41,344 nucleotides of DNA from Arthrobacter sp. RIT-PI-e (GTDB lineage Bacteria; Actinomycetota; Actinomycetes; Actinomycetales; Micrococcaceae): assembly GCF_001187915.1 (NCBI RefSeq), contig NZ_LGIU01000062.1, positions 1 through 41,344 on the forward strand. Reading direction: 5' to 3'. Positions 8,172 to 17,852 of the stretch are shown here, one piece after another. The notes under the pieces were generated by a model that was not told the origin of the DNA, did not search any database, and saw only the letters and a list, made by a program, of their open reading frames with translations. Position numbers and translations under genes: made by a program. Numbering within the stretch: position 1 is the first letter of the stretch; every line of letters starts with the position of its first letter.

Positions 8172-9155
8172 TCAGTCCTTCGCGGGCTGGGCAGCGGCGT
8201 CGGAGGCGATGTCGATGCGCCAGCCCGTCAGCTTCGCGGCGAGACGGGCGTTCTGCCCCTCCTTGCCGATCGCGAGCGAGAGCTGGTAGTCCGGCACCAC
8301 CACACGGGCCGAGCGGGTGGTCTCGTCCGTGATGGTCACCGACGTGACACGTGAGGGCGAGAGCGAGGAGGCGATGAACGCGGCGGGGTCGTCGTTGTAG
8401 TCGACGATGTCGATCTTCTCGTCGTTCAGTTCGTTCATCACCGCACGCACCCGCGTGCCCATCTCACCGATGCAGGCGCCCTTGGCGTTGACCCCGGGGA
8501 TGTTCGCGCGGACGGCGATCTTGGTGCGATGACCGGCTTCCCGCGCCATGGCCACGATCTCCACCGTGCCGTCGGCGATCTCGGGCACCTCGAGCTCGAA
8601 CAGCTTCCGCACGAGTCCCGGGTGCGAGCGGGACAGCGTGATGGAGGGGCCCTTCATGCCGCGCTGCACGCTTACCACGAAGGCCCGCAGCCTGGTGCCG
8701 TGCAGGTACTTCTCGCCCGGGACCTGCTCGGGGGGCGGGAGGACCGCCTCCACGGAGCCGAGGTTGACCTGGATCATGTGCGGGTTGGTGCCCTGCTGGA
8801 TCATCCCGGCGATGAGCTCGCCCTCCCGCCCGCGGAACTCCCCGAGGATGTTCTCGTCCTCGGCGTCGCGCAGGCGCTGGAGGATGATCTGACGGGCGGT
8901 GCTGGCCGCGATCCGTCCGAACCCGCTCGGGGTGTCGTCGAACTCACCGGCGGGTTCGCCGTCGTCGTCCTTCTCCGTGGCCCAGATGGTCACGTGACCG
9001 TTCCGGCGGTCCAGCTCGGCGCGCGCGGTCTCCTGCGCGCCCGGGCTGCGGTGGTAGGCGATCAGCAGTGCCTGCTCGATCGTGGGGATCAGCTTGTCGA
9101 GCGGGATCTCGCGTTCCTGCTCGAGGAGTCTCAGCGCACTCATGTCGATGTCCAT
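8172..9155 (-). CDS. nusA: transcription termination/antitermination factor NusA
   Basis: NusA binds RNA polymerase and nascent RNA and modulates pausing, termination and antitermination. At 327 residues this is the short actinobacterial form without C-terminal acidic repeats. The order is an N-terminal polymerase-binding domain (1-120), an S1 domain (about 125-195, with [20 protein letters not shown]), then two KH domains with [15 protein letters not shown] and [20 protein letters not shown]. The ATG at 9155 is chosen because AGAGAGG lies about 5 nt upstream; a second ATG four codons on is possible. It follows rimP by 11 nt and is co-transcribed with it. Confidence 0.96.
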   Translation of the reverse strand: MDIDMSALRLLEQEREIPLDKLIPTIEQALLIAYHRSPGAQETARAELDRRNGHVTIWATEKDDDGEPAGEFDDTPSGFGRIAASTARQIILQRLRDAEDENILGEFRGREGELIAGMIQQGTNPHMIQVNLGSVEAVLPPPEQVPGEKYLHGTRLRAFVVSVQRGMKGPSITLSRSHPGLVRKLFELEVPEIADGTVEIVAMAREAGHRTKIAVRANIPGVNAKGACIGEMGTRVRAVMNELNDEKIDIVDYNDDPAAFIASSLSPSRVTSVTITDETTRSARVVVPDYQLSLAIGKEGQNARLAAKLTGWRIDIASDAAAQPAKD

Positions 9156-9166
9156 GTGGGCCTCTC

Positions 9167-9793
9167 TTAGGCGTGGTGCCCGGCGCGCAGGGCGTCCGGG
9201 GCGTCGTCGTGGCCGGCGTCGTCGGAGTCCTCGGGATGAGCGAACTCGACCTGCACGGTCCCCTTGCGGATCCTGGCGAACTCCAGGGTGAGCGGCTCGC
9301 CCTGCTTCGGCTTCATGCCCTTCTTCACGGGCAGCTGGGGGATCAGCCGGATCCCGGTCCCCGTCACGGTGTCCAGTCGCCCCAGGACCGCATCGCCGCT
9401 CTCGGGCTTCACCTCCACCATGCGCCCGAGGTTGCGGCGCCAGTGCCGGGGCTCGGTGAGAGGCCGGGAGACGCCGGGTGAGGAGATCTCGAGGTCGTAC
9501 GGGCGGTCGTCGTCGTCGGGGTCCTCGTCCATCGCGGTGGAGAGGTCGCGGGAGAGGGCCGAGATCATCTCGAGGCCCACGCTGCCGGTAGCGTCCTCGG
9601 GCAGGTCCACGATCACGCTGATGGTGCGGTGCGGACCGGCGGTGCGGACCTCCACCTCCTCGAGGAAGAGTTCGTGCCGCTGGACCACGGGCTGCAACCG
9701 GATCCTCAGACGCTGCGCCTCGGCCTGTAGCTCGGCCTCCTGCGCCGACCCGCGGGTCGAGGCCTGATCGTGGTTCCCGGACCGGACCGCCAT
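9167..9793 (-). CDS. rimP: ribosome maturation factor RimP
   Basis: RimP assists 30S assembly, in the same pathway as RbfA encoded at the end of this operon. The 208-residue product has the N-terminal domain with [13 protein letters not shown] and [10 protein letters not shown], then the [18 protein letters not shown] signature, and a C-terminal SH3-like domain. An acidic tail rich in Asp and His follows. The ATG at 9793 has GAGGAGG at optimal spacing, so it is preferred to an ATG upstream. It is the first gene of the operon. A candidate -10 hexamer TACTCT on the minus strand lies at 9826-9831. Confidence 0.94.
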   Translation of the reverse strand: MAVRSGNHDQASTRGSAQEAELQAEAQRLRIRLQPVVQRHELFLEEVEVRTAGPHRTISVIVDLPEDATGSVGLEMISALSRDLSTAMDEDPDDDDRPYDLEISSPGVSRPLTEPRHWRRNLGRMVEVKPESGDAVLGRLDTVTGTGIRLIPQLPVKKGMKPKQGEPLTLEFARIRKGTVQVEFAHPEDSDDAGHDDAPDALRAGHHA

Positions 9794-9825
9794 GGATGCC
9801 TCCTCCTCGATGATGTTGTCCATCA

Positions 9826-9831
9826 AGAGTA
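9826..9831 (-). promoter_or_regulatory. candidate -10 (TACTCT) for the rimP-nusA-infB operon
   Basis: TACTCT fits TANNNT and lies about 32 bases upstream of the rimP ATG, leaving room for the GAGGAGG ribosome-binding site. The -35 is poor. Location upstream of the first operon gene is the main support. Confidence 0.35.
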
Positions 9832-9850
9832 CCGACATTCGCGGGTGCGG

Positions 9851-11116
9851 ATGCATGGGGGCCGGAAGCCGGACACCTTCGTGGCATCATCGGTTCCTGT
9901 GGGATCACGGTGGCCGGCGGGCGGCACGCAGGAGCCCCGGGGCGCCACCGCGGCACAGGTGCTCCGGGGGTCGCTCGGGGCGCTCGGAGCCGTGGTGACC
10001 CCGCTGCTGATCACGTGGATCGCGGCCGATGCGCTGCCCGGGGCCCCCGTGGTGCCGGCACCCTCCCGCGCGGGGCAGGCCCAGCGCGACGCCGAGGAAC
10101 GCTACCGCGCGCTCGCGGGCGATGCCCGGATCGTGGCGGGAAGCCCGACCGCGGCCGATCCGGCACTCGCCGTACGGCTCGGTGACCTCGCCGCGGACCT
10201 CGAGGCTCAGGCGGACGCCGTGGCGCCGCCCCGACCGGTGGAGCCCTCCGCGACGGAGGTTCCGGACGACGCCGCTCAGGCAGCTCCTGCGCCCTCCGTG
10301 GCCGACGTGCTGCAGCGCCTCGGCGACAGTGCGCCGATCAGCCTGCTCCCCGCCGCCGACGCCGATCCGGGCCCCCCCGGCGTCCTCGCCGCCGCCGGGG
10401 CGCACCCGCGGCGGCACCCCGCGCCCCTCGCCGAGGCCCTCGGGACAGCACCGCCCCTGACGCCGGCCGGGGTGTTCCCCGCGGATCACCTCCTCACCGG
10501 CACCGGGATGTTCGCGGATGCGGCCGCTCGCCTCGCGGCGGACCGGACGGACAGCGCGGACCAGGAGGACGACGGTACGGCGGACGGGGCGGCCGGCACC
10601 GCTCCTGCCGATGAATCCCTACCCGATGGCTCGCGGTCCGACGCCGGTACGGTCTCCGGGAAGTGCGCCGACGCCGATCGGCACGCCCTGCGGACGGTCC
10701 GGCTGGCCGAGGAGGGGGCCCGGTACGCGTACGAGGTGGCTGCCGCACGCCTGCCCGGTGAGCGGGACGCACTTCTCGGGCGTTCGGCCACCCACGCCGC
10801 GGCCGCCGAGGAGGCCGGCCGCCGGCTCGCAGCCCTGTGCGCCTCCTCGGACCCGGTGCCGCCGGGATTCGCCCTGGACGCGGGCTTCGACACGGATGCG
10901 CCGGCAGCGCTCGGACGGCTCGAGCAGCAGCACGTGGAGCTCTACGCGGGTTCGGTCCCGTCCGCGGGCCGGGAGACCCGGGCCTGGGTGATCGCCGAGC
11001 TGACGGCGGCGGTGCAGTGGACCGCTGCGGCGGGCTCCCCGCTGGAGACCTTCCCGGGTCTCGGTGCCCCCGCGACGGACACCCCGGAGGCCGCGGTGGG
11101 GGGCACCGATGGGTGA
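9851..11116 (+). CDS. DUF4439 ferritin-like domain protein with N-terminal membrane anchor
   Basis: The start is uncertain: ATG 9851, GTG 9881 and GTG 9899 are all in frame and none has a strong ribosome-binding site. After a basic N-terminus, one hydrophobic segment ([21 protein letters not shown]) acts as signal or anchor. About 200 residues of Ala/Asp-rich sequence follow, probably extracytoplasmic. The last 140 residues match DUF4439, a ferritin-like four-helix domain, with [20 protein letters not shown] and a closing LETFPGL. No clear di-iron ligand set is seen, so oxidase activity is not implied. It is divergent from rimP and overlaps the kinase gene by 8 nt, implying translational coupling. 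Confidence 0.75.
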   Translation: MHGGRKPDTFVASSVPVGSRWPAGGTQEPRGATAAQVLRGSLGALGAVVTPLLITWIAADALPGAPVVPAPSRAGQAQRDAEERYRALAGDARIVAGSPTAADPALAVRLGDLAADLEAQADAVAPPRPVEPSATEVPDDAAQAAPAPSVADVLQRLGDSAPISLLPAADADPGPPGVLAAAGAHPRRHPAPLAEALGTAPPLTPAGVFPADHLLTGTGMFADAAARLAADRTDSADQEDDGTADGAAGTAPADESLPDGSRSDAGTVSGKCADADRHALRTVRLAEEGARYAYEVAAARLPGERDALLGRSATHAAAAEEAGRRLAALCASSDPVPPGFALDAGFDTDAPAALGRLEQQHVELYAGSVPSAGRETRAWVIAELTAAVQWTAAAGSPLETFPGLGAPATDTPEAAVGGTDG

Positions 11117-12170
11117 GCGTACGGGGAGCGGGGCGGGGGTCCCGGTGCTCCCGGAGCGGTTCGTCGCCGACGCCAGGGGCATCCCGGGCGGCGCGCGCTG
11201 GGTGCGGGACTGGCCGGGGCGCCTCCGTGAACGCCTCACGGCGTGGGAACTCGACCTCGACCTGCTCCCGGGTCGGGCACCGTGGGCCGGGCACTGCGCC
11301 GTCGTGCTCCCGGTCCGCCGGCGGCACCACGGCGGGCAGCCGGCCGTGCTCAAGCTCACCGTCCCCCACGACGAGGCGCTCACCGAACCGGACGCCCTCG
11401 AACTCTGGGACGGCCACGGGGCCGTGCGGCTGCTGGCGGCCTCCCGCGGTGACTTCGCCCTGCTCCTGGAACGGCTCGACGGCGATCGTTCCCTGCTCGA
11501 CGTCCCACTCGACCGGACCCCCGCACCCTGGGCGGAGGTGTTCCGGGAACTCTGCATCCCCGCCGGGACCACCGCGGCATGGGCCGGCATGCCGCAGCTG
11601 GCGGCCGAGGCGGAGCAGTGGACGGACACCCTCCCGGAGCGGTGGCAGCACCTCGGCGAGCCCTTCCCCCGCTGGCTGCTCGAGGCGGCCCTGGATGTCT
11701 GCTCCGGACGCGGAATGGTGGGGCGCCGCTGGGACCGCGACGTCCTGGTCCACTCCGATCTCCACTACGCGAACCTGCTCCCCGTATCCCCCGGTGCGCT
11801 CGGCGGGTTCGTCGCGATCGACCCGAAACCGGTGGTGGGTGACGCCGAGTACGGGCTCGCACCGCTGCTCTGGAACCGGCTGGACGAGCTCGACGCCGCG
11901 GACCCCGCCGGGCACCTCGTGGCGCATGCCGCCGCGCTCGCTGCGGCGGCGGGGCTCGACCAGGAGCTGGCCATCGGGTGGACCGTGGTGCGCGAGGTGC
12001 GCAACGCGCTGTCCTACCTCCGCGACGGGGCGCGCGGCGACGCCGAGCGTTCCCTGTGGGTGGCGAGCTCCGTGCTCGGGCGCACGCTGGACGGGCTGCC
12101 GCCGGCAGGAGAGCTGACCGGGCTCTCAGACGCCTCCCTCCACCACCGGCTCCGACCGCGCTCCGCCTAG
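11109..12170 (+). CDS. streptomycin 6-kinase-like aminoglycoside phosphotransferase
   Basis: The ATG at 11109 overlaps the stop of the DUF4439 gene, giving 353 residues. The protein-kinase-like APH fold is shown by the N-lobe lysine strand GGQPAVLKLTVPH, the catalytic loop VLVHSDLHYANLL with its Asp, and the metal-binding aspartate in FVAIDPKPVVGDAEYGLAPLLWN. The IDPKPVVGD form is typical of the streptomycin/hydroxyurea 6-phosphotransferase group (APH(6)). The role is inferred: it may phosphorylate aminoglycosides or an unknown metabolite. Linkage to a DUF4439 gene in a housekeeping region argues for an intrinsic chromosomal gene, not acquired resistance. Its stop shares CTAG with the convergent permease gene. 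Confidence 0.82.
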   Translation: MGERTGSGAGVPVLPERFVADARGIPGGARWVRDWPGRLRERLTAWELDLDLLPGRAPWAGHCAVVLPVRRRHHGGQPAVLKLTVPHDEALTEPDALELWDGHGAVRLLAASRGDFALLLERLDGDRSLLDVPLDRTPAPWAEVFRELCIPAGTTAAWAGMPQLAAEAEQWTDTLPERWQHLGEPFPRWLLEAALDVCSGRGMVGRRWDRDVLVHSDLHYANLLPVSPGALGGFVAIDPKPVVGDAEYGLAPLLWNRLDELDAADPAGHLVAHAAALAAAAGLDQELAIGWTVVREVRNALSYLRDGARGDAERSLWVASSVLGRTLDGLPPAGELTGLSDASLHHRLRPRSA

Positions 12171-12979
12171 GAGCGGGAGAGGAGCGGGCGGAGGTTCTCC
12201 CCCCAGACGTCGTACCCGAGCCGGAGGACCAGCGCGCCCACCACCACCAGGAACACGATCCGGATGACCCTGCTCCCTGCGCTGATGGCCATGCGTGAGC
12301 CGGTGTACCCGCCGGCCATGTTTGCCACACCGAGCAGGAGCCCGAGTCCCCACAGCGCGGAGCCGCTCGGCAGGAAGAACATCAGGGCGCCGACGTTGGT
12401 GGCCACGTTCACGATCTTCGCCTTCGCGCTGGCCGCCAGGAGGGCGTAACCGAGCAGGGTGACCATCGCGATGAGGAGGACCGAGCCGGTACCGGGGCCG
12501 ATCAGGCCGTCGTAGAAGCCGATCACCAGCCCGATGGTGGCCGCCGTGCCGTAGTGCCGCGCACCCCGGTGGCGGAGCTGCGTCAGGGTGCCCACGGAGG
12601 GCTTCAGTGCCGTGAAGAGCGCGACGGCGACCAGCGCCACCACGATGACCGGCTTGAACACCGAGGACGGCAGGGACGCCGCGAGGACGGCCCCGCCGAA
12701 GCTCCCCGCCAGGGCGATCCCCGCCATCGGCAGTGCCGTCCGGAGATCCGGGCGGGTGCGCCGGTAGAAGGTGGCCGCGCTGGTGGTGGGCCCGAAGATG
12801 GATCCCAGCTTATTGGTGGCCAGGGCCTGGACCGGCGTGATGCCCGGGACCAGCAGCAGCACGGGCAGCTGCAGCAACCCGCCCCCGCCCACGACGGCGT
12901 CCACCCAGCCGGCCGCGAACCCCGCCACCAGGACCAGCAGGAGGGTGGCGAGATGCAGCTCCTCGAGCCCGGAACCCAC
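12167..12979 (-). CDS. TSUP/TauE-SafE family permease
   Basis: This 270-residue polytopic membrane protein has about eight hydrophobic segments and the TSUP hallmarks AGWVDAVVGGGGLLQLP near the N-terminus and IGFYDGLIGPGTGSVLLI in the second half. These are the two halves of the internally duplicated fold. Members export or import sulfite, sulfoacetate, sulfonates or related anions; substrate is not predictable here. The GTG at 12979 lies 4 nt after the proS stop, so the gene is probably a downstream cistron of proS, although the ribosome-binding site is weak. Its stop overlaps that of the convergent kinase gene in a CTAG. Confidence 0.88.
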   Translation of the reverse strand: MGSGLEELHLATLLLVLVAGFAAGWVDAVVGGGGLLQLPVLLLVPGITPVQALATNKLGSIFGPTTSAATFYRRTRPDLRTALPMAGIALAGSFGGAVLAASLPSSVFKPVIVVALVAVALFTALKPSVGTLTQLRHRGARHYGTAATIGLVIGFYDGLIGPGTGSVLLIAMVTLLGYALLAASAKAKIVNVATNVGALMFFLPSGSALWGLGLLLGVANMAGGYTGSRMAISAGSRVIRIVFLVVVGALVLRLGYDVWGENLRPLLSRS

Positions 12980-12983
12980 CGTC

Positions 12984-14783
12984 CTAGTGCTCGACGAGCC
13001 CGCGCAGCAGGCCCACGACGTCGTCCACCGCGACGTTCTGCGCCTGCCCCGTGCGGCGGTCCTTCACCTCGAGCACGCCCTCGGCGAGGCCGCGTCCCAC
13101 GACCACGATGGTGGGGACCCCGATGAGCTCGGCGTCACCGAACTTCACCCCCGGGGACACCTTCGGGCGGTCGTCGTACAGCACCTCCAGGCCTGCCGCC
13201 TCCAGCTCCGCGGTCAGGGCCTCAGCGGCCTCGAAGATCTCCGCGCCCTTGCCGGTGGCCACGACGTGCACGTCGGCGGGGGCGACGTTGCGGGGCCAGA
13301 TGATCCCGCGGTCGTCGTGGTTGGACTCCGCGAGGGCCGCGATGGCGCGGGGGACCCCCACGCCGTAGGAGCCCATGGTCACCGTGGCGAGCTTGCCGTT
13401 GGCGTCCAGGACCTTCAGCCCGAGCGCGTCCGCGTACTTGCGGCCGAGCTGGAAGATGTGACCCATCTCGATCCCGCGGGCGGCCACGAGGGGCCCGGAG
13501 CCGTCGGGGGCCTCGTCCCCCTCGCGCCCCTCCACGGCCTCGATCCCGCCGTCCCAGCCGAAGTCGCGCCCCGCCACGAGCCCGAACACGTGCGTGCCGT
13601 GCTCGTTGGCGCCCGTGATCCACGACGTGCCGGGAACCACGCGGGGGTCCACGAGGTACGTCAGGCCGGTGGTGGCCTCGGCGCCCAGCACGGCGGCGTC
13701 GAGCGAGAGCCCGGGGCCGATGTAGCCCTTCACCAGACCGGGGTGCTTCTCGAGGTCCTCCTCGGTGGCGGCCTCGACGGCCACCTCACCGCCGGTCCCC
13801 ACGTGCCCGGCGATGGTCGCCTCGATGCGCTTGAGGTCCACCGAGCGGTCCCCGGGAACGCCGATGACGACGATCTCGCGCTCGCCGGCGGGCAGGACGG
13901 CGGCGAGCACCACGTTCTTCAGGGTGTCCGCAGCGGCCCAGGCACGGTCCTCGCGCGGCGCCGAGGCGTTGGCGTGGTCCACGAGCGTGACGATGGTGGG
14001 GGTGTCCGGGGTGTCCCGGACCTCCGCGGCGGGGGCATCGGGGAAGCCGACGGCGTCGGGCCCCACCGGGGTGACGGCCCCCCCGTTCGCCGTGGCCCCG
14101 CGGGCGGGGCGCACGAGGGGGTCCTCGCCGAGGGGCGTGGGGTGGAGGAACTCCTCGCTCCTGGACCCGCCCATGGCACCGGCGGTGGCGGGCGCGGGGA
14201 CCACCCCGAGGCCGAGCCGTTCGAAGATCCGCAGGTACGCCCCGCGGTGCGCCTGATAGCTGGCCTCCAGGCCGGCGTCGTCGATGTCGAAGGAGTAGGA
14301 GTCCTTCATGATGAACTCGCGGCCGCGGAGCAGACCGGCGCGGGGGCGTGCCTCGTCGCGGTACTTGGTCTGGATCTGGAACAGGCTGACGGGGAGGTCC
14401 TTGTACGAGGCGTACAGGTCCTTCACGAGCAGTGTGAACATCTCCTCGTGGGTGGGTGCCAGGAGGTAGTCCGCATCCTTGCGGTCCTTGAGCCGGAAGA
14501 TGCCGTCGCCGTACTCGGTCCAGCGGTTGGTGGCCTCGTAGGGCTCCTTGGGCAGCAGCGCCGGGAAGTGGACCTCCTGAGCGCCGATGGCCTCCATCTC
14601 CTCGCGGACGATCCGCTCCACCCGCCCGAGGACCTTCAGTCCCAGCGGCAGCCAGCTGTAGATGCCCGGGGCGGCCCGCCGGATGTAGCCGGCGCGGACC
14701 AGGAGCCGGTGGCTCGCGACCTCGGCGTCGGCCGGGTCTTCGCGCAGGGTGCGCAGGAAAAGGGTGGAGAGTCGTAGGACCAC
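12984..14783 (-). CDS. proS: prolyl-tRNA synthetase, bacterial type
   Basis: ProRS attaches proline to tRNA-Pro in the cytoplasm. The 599-residue length and domain layout fit the long bacterial form with an editing (INS) domain between motifs 2 and 3. Visible features are class II motif 1 ([20 protein letters not shown]), motif 2 ([20 protein letters not shown]) and motif 3 ([16 protein letters not shown]). An insertion domain spans about residues 225-395, and the C-terminal anticodon-binding domain contains [15 protein letters not shown]. The start is GTG 14783, with GGAAG 6 nt upstream. The INS region here has an acidic, Pro-rich stretch near its start. Confidence 0.96.
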   Translation of the reverse strand: MVLRLSTLFLRTLREDPADAEVASHRLLVRAGYIRRAAPGIYSWLPLGLKVLGRVERIVREEMEAIGAQEVHFPALLPKEPYEATNRWTEYGDGIFRLKDRKDADYLLAPTHEEMFTLLVKDLYASYKDLPVSLFQIQTKYRDEARPRAGLLRGREFIMKDSYSFDIDDAGLEASYQAHRGAYLRIFERLGLGVVPAPATAGAMGGSRSEEFLHPTPLGEDPLVRPARGATANGGAVTPVGPDAVGFPDAPAAEVRDTPDTPTIVTLVDHANASAPREDRAWAAADTLKNVVLAAVLPAGEREIVVIGVPGDRSVDLKRIEATIAGHVGTGGEVAVEAATEEDLEKHPGLVKGYIGPGLSLDAAVLGAEATTGLTYLVDPRVVPGTSWITGANEHGTHVFGLVAGRDFGWDGGIEAVEGREGDEAPDGSGPLVAARGIEMGHIFQLGRKYADALGLKVLDANGKLATVTMGSYGVGVPRAIAALAESNHDDRGIIWPRNVAPADVHVVATGKGAEIFEAAEALTAELEAAGLEVLYDDRPKVSPGVKFGDAELIGVPTIVVVGRGLAEGVLEVKDRRTGQAQNVAVDDVVGLLRGLVEH

Positions 14784-14886
14784 GCGGGCTTCCGTTCGTA
14801 TTCGTCGTGCTCTGCTGTTCGTCCCTGCGGGCGGCGGGGAACCTGTACCAATCTAGCGGGTCCCTACACTGCTCCCGGCGCTGCTT

Positions 14887-14912
14887 CCGCACCTCGGAGC
14901 ATGCGGGTGCGG
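14887..14912 (-). terminator. hairpin directly after the DUF4081/GNAT gene
   Basis: CCGCACC and GGTGCGG form a perfect 7-bp stem with a 12-nt loop beginning 1 nt after the stop codon. It probably ends the ispG-GNAT transcript before proS. No T-run follows. Confidence 0.5.
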
Positions 14913-14913
14913 A

Positions 14914-15825
14914 TCAGAACAGGATGGTGGCGAAGGTGTCCACCTGGCGGAAACCGACCCGCTCGTAGGAGGCGATGGCCCGGGCGTTGTAGGAGTTCAC
15001 GTACAGGCTCACCGTGGGGGCGAGGTTCCGGGCCGCCTCGGCCACACCGGCCATGTACCCGGCGCTCAGGCCCTTGCCGCGGTGGTCCGGGTTCATCCAC
15101 ACGCCCTGGATCTGCACCGCCTGGGAGCTCACCGTCCCGAGCTCGGCCTTGAAGATCACCGCGCCGTCGTCGTCGAACGCGGCGAGCGAGTGCCGGCGGC
15201 CGATCAGCGAGGCGACGCGGCGGCGGTAGTGCTCCGAGCCGCCGGTGAACGGCGAGTAGCCCACCTCCTCCTCGAACATCGCCGCGCAGGCGGGCAGCAC
15301 GCGCTCGAGGTCCTCCGGGCGGCTGAACCGCAGATCGGGTGCAGGGGGGACGGCCGGATCGGCGTCGATCACCAGCAGCGGCTGGTTCGGGCGGACGTCG
15401 AAGGGATCGGCGCTGAAGTCCTCCAGGGTGGACCACAGGTCCATGACCCCCTCGGAGAGTCCGAAGATCGAGGAGAACGTCCTCCCGGAGCGTCCGAGGT
15501 GGTCACCGAAGATGGCACCCGTCTCGTCCGTCACGCCGATGGGCACCAGGTTCCCCCCGGCCCAGCAGGCGGCCCGGAGCTCGTGGTGACGGAACATCCC
15601 GACGATCTCCCCGCCGGCGAACGACGGCGCCGCGCTGCCCGAGGCCTCGAGGTGGGAGGCCACGAAGACGTTGGCCACGGGGTCCTCGTCCACGATGGAC
15701 CACAGGTCCCGGGTGTCCTGCTCGCCGAGGACCCGGAAGGACCACGGCCCCTCCGGATCGGCCTGTGCTCTAGCTGACGGTAACCATGGGGCCACCTTGG
15801 CCAGCAGTTTCGCCATCGGACTCAC
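14914..15825 (-). CDS. DUF4081 plus GNAT N-acetyltransferase
   Basis: This 303-residue protein has an N-terminal DUF4081 domain (about 25-150, with [16 protein letters not shown]) and a C-terminal GNAT fold (160-303). The acetyl-CoA-binding segment is [20 protein letters not shown], and the fold ends with [15 protein letters not shown]. The acceptor is unknown. The family usually follows ispG in Micrococcales. The chosen GTG at 15825 lies inside ispG and has AGAGGAG at good spacing, giving a 56-nt overlap and likely translational coupling. A later GTG at the end of ispG is an alternative start. Confidence 0.85.
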   Translation of the reverse strand: MSPMAKLLAKVAPWLPSARAQADPEGPWSFRVLGEQDTRDLWSIVDEDPVANVFVASHLEASGSAAPSFAGGEIVGMFRHHELRAACWAGGNLVPIGVTDETGAIFGDHLGRSGRTFSSIFGLSEGVMDLWSTLEDFSADPFDVRPNQPLLVIDADPAVPPAPDLRFSRPEDLERVLPACAAMFEEEVGYSPFTGGSEHYRRRVASLIGRRHSLAAFDDDGAVIFKAELGTVSSQAVQIQGVWMNPDHRGKGLSAGYMAGVAEAARNLAPTVSLYVNSYNARAIASYERVGFRQVDTFATILF

Positions 15826-16936
15826 CCATCTCCTCTGCGAGCCGCATCGCTTCCTCGATCAGCGTCTCCACGATCTGGTCCTCGGGGACGGTCTTGATGA
15901 CCTCGCCGCGGACGAAGATCTGGCCCTTGCCGTTGCCGGACGCCACACCCAGATCCGCCTCGCGGGCCTCACCCGGTCCGTTGACCACGCAGCCCATGAC
16001 GGCCACGCGCAGCGGCACCTCCATGCCCTCGAGCCCGGCGGTCACTTCCTCGGCCAGGGTGTAGACGTCCACCTGGGCCCGTCCGCAGGACGGGCAGGAG
16101 ACGATCTCGAGCTTGCGCGGGCGCAGGTTGAGGGACTGCAGGATCTGGTTGCCCACCTTGATCTCCTCGACCGGGGGCGCGGAGAGCGAGACGCGGATGG
16201 TGTCGCCGATGCCCTTGGCGAGCAGCGCACCGAAGGCGGTGGCGGACTTGATGGTCCCCTGGAAGGCGGGGCCGGCCTCGGTGACGCCGAGGTGCAGGGG
16301 CCAGTCGCCCCGCTCGGCGAGGAGCTCGTAGGCGCGCACCATGATCACCGGATCGTTGTGCTTCACGGAGATCTTGAAGTCGTGGAAGTCGTGCTCCTCG
16401 AAGAGGGAGGCCTCCCACACCGCGGACTCCACGAGGGCCTCGGGGGTGGCCTTGCCGTACTTCTCCAGGAGGCGGGGGTCCAGCGATCCGGCATTGACGC
16501 CGATCCGGATCGAGGTTCCCGCGGCCTTGGCGGCGTCGGCGATCTGCTTGACCTGGTCGTCGAACTTCCGGATGTTGCCCGGGTTCACGCGGACCGCGGC
16601 GCAGCCGGCGTCGATCGCGGCGAACACGTACTTGGGCTGGAAGTGGATGTCCGCGATCACCGGGATCTGGGACTTCTTCGCGATGATGGGCAACGCCTCG
16701 GCGTCGTCCGAGGTGGGGCACGCGACGCGCACGATGTCGCACCCCGTGGCGGTCAGCTCGGCGATCTGCTGCAGGGTGGCGTTGATGTCCGTGGTGGGGG
16801 TGGTGGTCATCGACTGGATGCTGATGGGCGAATCGGATCCGACACCCACCGATCCCACCTTGATCTGGCGGGTCTTGCGCCGTGGTGCGAGGACGGGCGG
16901 TGGTGCTGCTGGCATTCCTAGATTGACCGAGGTCAA
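15770..16936 (-). CDS. ispG: 4-hydroxy-3-methylbut-2-enyl diphosphate synthase (IspG/GcpE)
   Basis: IspG converts methylerythritol cyclodiphosphate to HMBPP, the penultimate step of the MEP isoprenoid pathway, using a [4Fe-4S] cluster and an electron donor. The 388-residue protein has the TIM-barrel part ([20 protein letters not shown]) and cluster ligands Cys281, Cys284 and Cys316 plus Glu323 in CPSCGR and [10 protein letters not shown]. The start appears to be TTG at 16936 with GGGAG 6 nt upstream, fitting the MTSV beginning of actinobacterial homologues. The acidic C-terminal extension overlaps the GNAT gene. dxr of the same pathway is 3 kb upstream, separated by four genes. Confidence 0.96.
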   Translation of the reverse strand: MTSVNLGMPAAPPPVLAPRRKTRQIKVGSVGVGSDSPISIQSMTTTPTTDINATLQQIAELTATGCDIVRVACPTSDDAEALPIIAKKSQIPVIADIHFQPKYVFAAIDAGCAAVRVNPGNIRKFDDQVKQIADAAKAAGTSIRIGVNAGSLDPRLLEKYGKATPEALVESAVWEASLFEEHDFHDFKISVKHNDPVIMVRAYELLAERGDWPLHLGVTEAGPAFQGTIKSATAFGALLAKGIGDTIRVSLSAPPVEEIKVGNQILQSLNLRPRKLEIVSCPSCGRAQVDVYTLAEEVTAGLEGMEVPLRVAVMGCVVNGPGEAREADLGVASGNGKGQIFVRGEVIKTVPEDQIVETLIEEAMRLAEEMGESDGETAGQGGPMVTVS

Positions 16937-16953
16937 GACATTCTCCCTTGGTG

Positions 16954-16968
16954 GCGGCCCTGGGCCGC
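16954..16968. repeat. GC-rich palindrome in the ispG leader
   Basis: GCGGCCC and GGGCCGC around a single base form a perfect inverted repeat between the candidate -10 and the ispG start codon. It would fold in the mRNA leader. Confidence 0.4.
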
Positions 16969-16992
16969 ACGTCTGACGAAACTTCCCGTCCC

Positions 16993-16998
16993 ATTATC
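16993..16998 (-). promoter_or_regulatory. candidate -10 (GATAAT) for ispG
   Basis: GATAAT on the minus strand matches five of six consensus bases, in a locally AT-rich spot in the gap between the YciI gene and ispG. It would give a leader of about 50 nt. A -35 is not evident. Confidence 0.4.
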
Positions 16999-17039
16999 CA
17001 CCTGCCCCACGATCGGTGGATGCGAGGAGCGGGGGACGA

Positions 17040-17330
17040 TCACACCAGGTCGCGGAAGGCCCCCACCAGGGCGTTCCACTCCGTGGTCCGCACCCCCGAG
17101 ATGGCGCCCTCGCGGGCGAAGGGGTCCTGACCGACGAGCTGCGTGAGGTCCGCCTCCGTGTCCGCCGTGAAGATCAGGAGGGCGCCGCTGCCGTCGGCGA
17201 ACGGCCCGGACGCCAGTACCCTCCCCTGCTCCACGAGTCCCTGGAGCCATTCACGGTGCTCGGGGCGGTGCTCCGTGCGGAGCTCCTCGGAATCGGGGTT
17301 GTACACGTACTCGACGGCGAAGATGCTCAT
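17040..17330 (-). CDS. YciI-like protein
   Basis: This 96-residue protein has a single YCII-related, ferredoxin-like domain. It shows the usual start MSIFAVEYVYNP, the conserved His in RPEHREWLQGLVEQG and the conserved Asp in VLASGPFADGSGALLIF. The His/Asp pair is the proposed active site of the family, in which only a few members have known enzymatic roles such as chloro-muconolactone dehalogenation. The C-terminal half ends in DPFAREGAI, also conserved. It lies 18 nt downstream of a small membrane-protein gene and 103 nt upstream of ispG. Its physiological role is unknown. Confidence 0.88.
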   Translation of the reverse strand: MSIFAVEYVYNPDSEELRTEHRPEHREWLQGLVEQGRVLASGPFADGSGALLIFTADTEADLTQLVGQDPFAREGAISGVRTTEWNALVGAFRDLV

Positions 17331-17348
17331 GCGCTCACCCTACGTGAA

Positions 17349-17789
17349 TCAGATCAGGTAGGTCCGGACCACGGCGCCCACGATCGCCGCCCACAGGAGG
17401 GAGGTGAGGGTGCCGATGATGAACCGCTCCGAGGCCGCCGGGGTCTCCTTGAGCTCCGCGTACCGGCCCAGGGCCTTCACGGCCACCACGTAGGCGATGC
17501 CCACGGGCTCCCCGGTGAGGATGGCCAGCGTCACCGCGATCCGCTCGAGCACCCCGATCACCAGACCACCGCGTAGCACCCCGGGAGGGAGGGTGCCCGC
17601 CGTGACGGAGGGTGGGGTGCGGGGAGGGTCGGGCAGATCGATGCGCGGGTTCCCGGGAGGTTCCGGGGCATCCTCCCGACGGCGCTGGGCGGTGTCCACC
17701 GAGCGTGCCAGGCGCAGCACGAGGAGGGTCACGGGCGAGCCGAGCCCTCCCGCCACGAGCAGGGCGAGCACCGTCCAGAGCGCGTCCAC
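17349..17789 (-). CDS. small membrane protein linked to the SatD-like gene
   Basis: The GTG at 17789 with GAGGAGGGG upstream gives 146 residues. An N-terminal transmembrane helix (2-22) is followed by a polar Pro/Arg-rich stretch. Then comes a conserved-looking segment, IGVLERIAVTLAILTGEP with VKALGRYAELKE, and a last helix, IIGTLTSLLWAAIVGAVV. The VLERIAV and GRYAELK segments recur in actinobacterial membrane proteins found next to SatD-like genes. This recalls the satD-satE order in streptococci, although similarity to SatE is not established. It lies 63 nt downstream of the SatD-like gene and is probably co-transcribed. Confidence 0.75.
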   Translation of the reverse strand: MDALWTVLALLVAGGLGSPVTLLVLRLARSVDTAQRRREDAPEPPGNPRIDLPDPPRTPPSVTAGTLPPGVLRGGLVIGVLERIAVTLAILTGEPVGIAYVVAVKALGRYAELKETPAASERFIIGTLTSLLWAAIVGAVVRTYLI

Positions 17790-17852
17790 GGCACCCCTCC
17801 TCGTCGTCGTGCACCGACCGTGCGGATCCGGCACAATCGGTCCGCTCCATGT

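Noticed and set aside
11109..12170. Acquired antibiotic resistance gene
   Set aside because: The APH-like gene has the same base composition as its neighbours, is coupled to a DUF4439 gene, and has no IS, integron or plasmid context; an intrinsic kinase is more likely.
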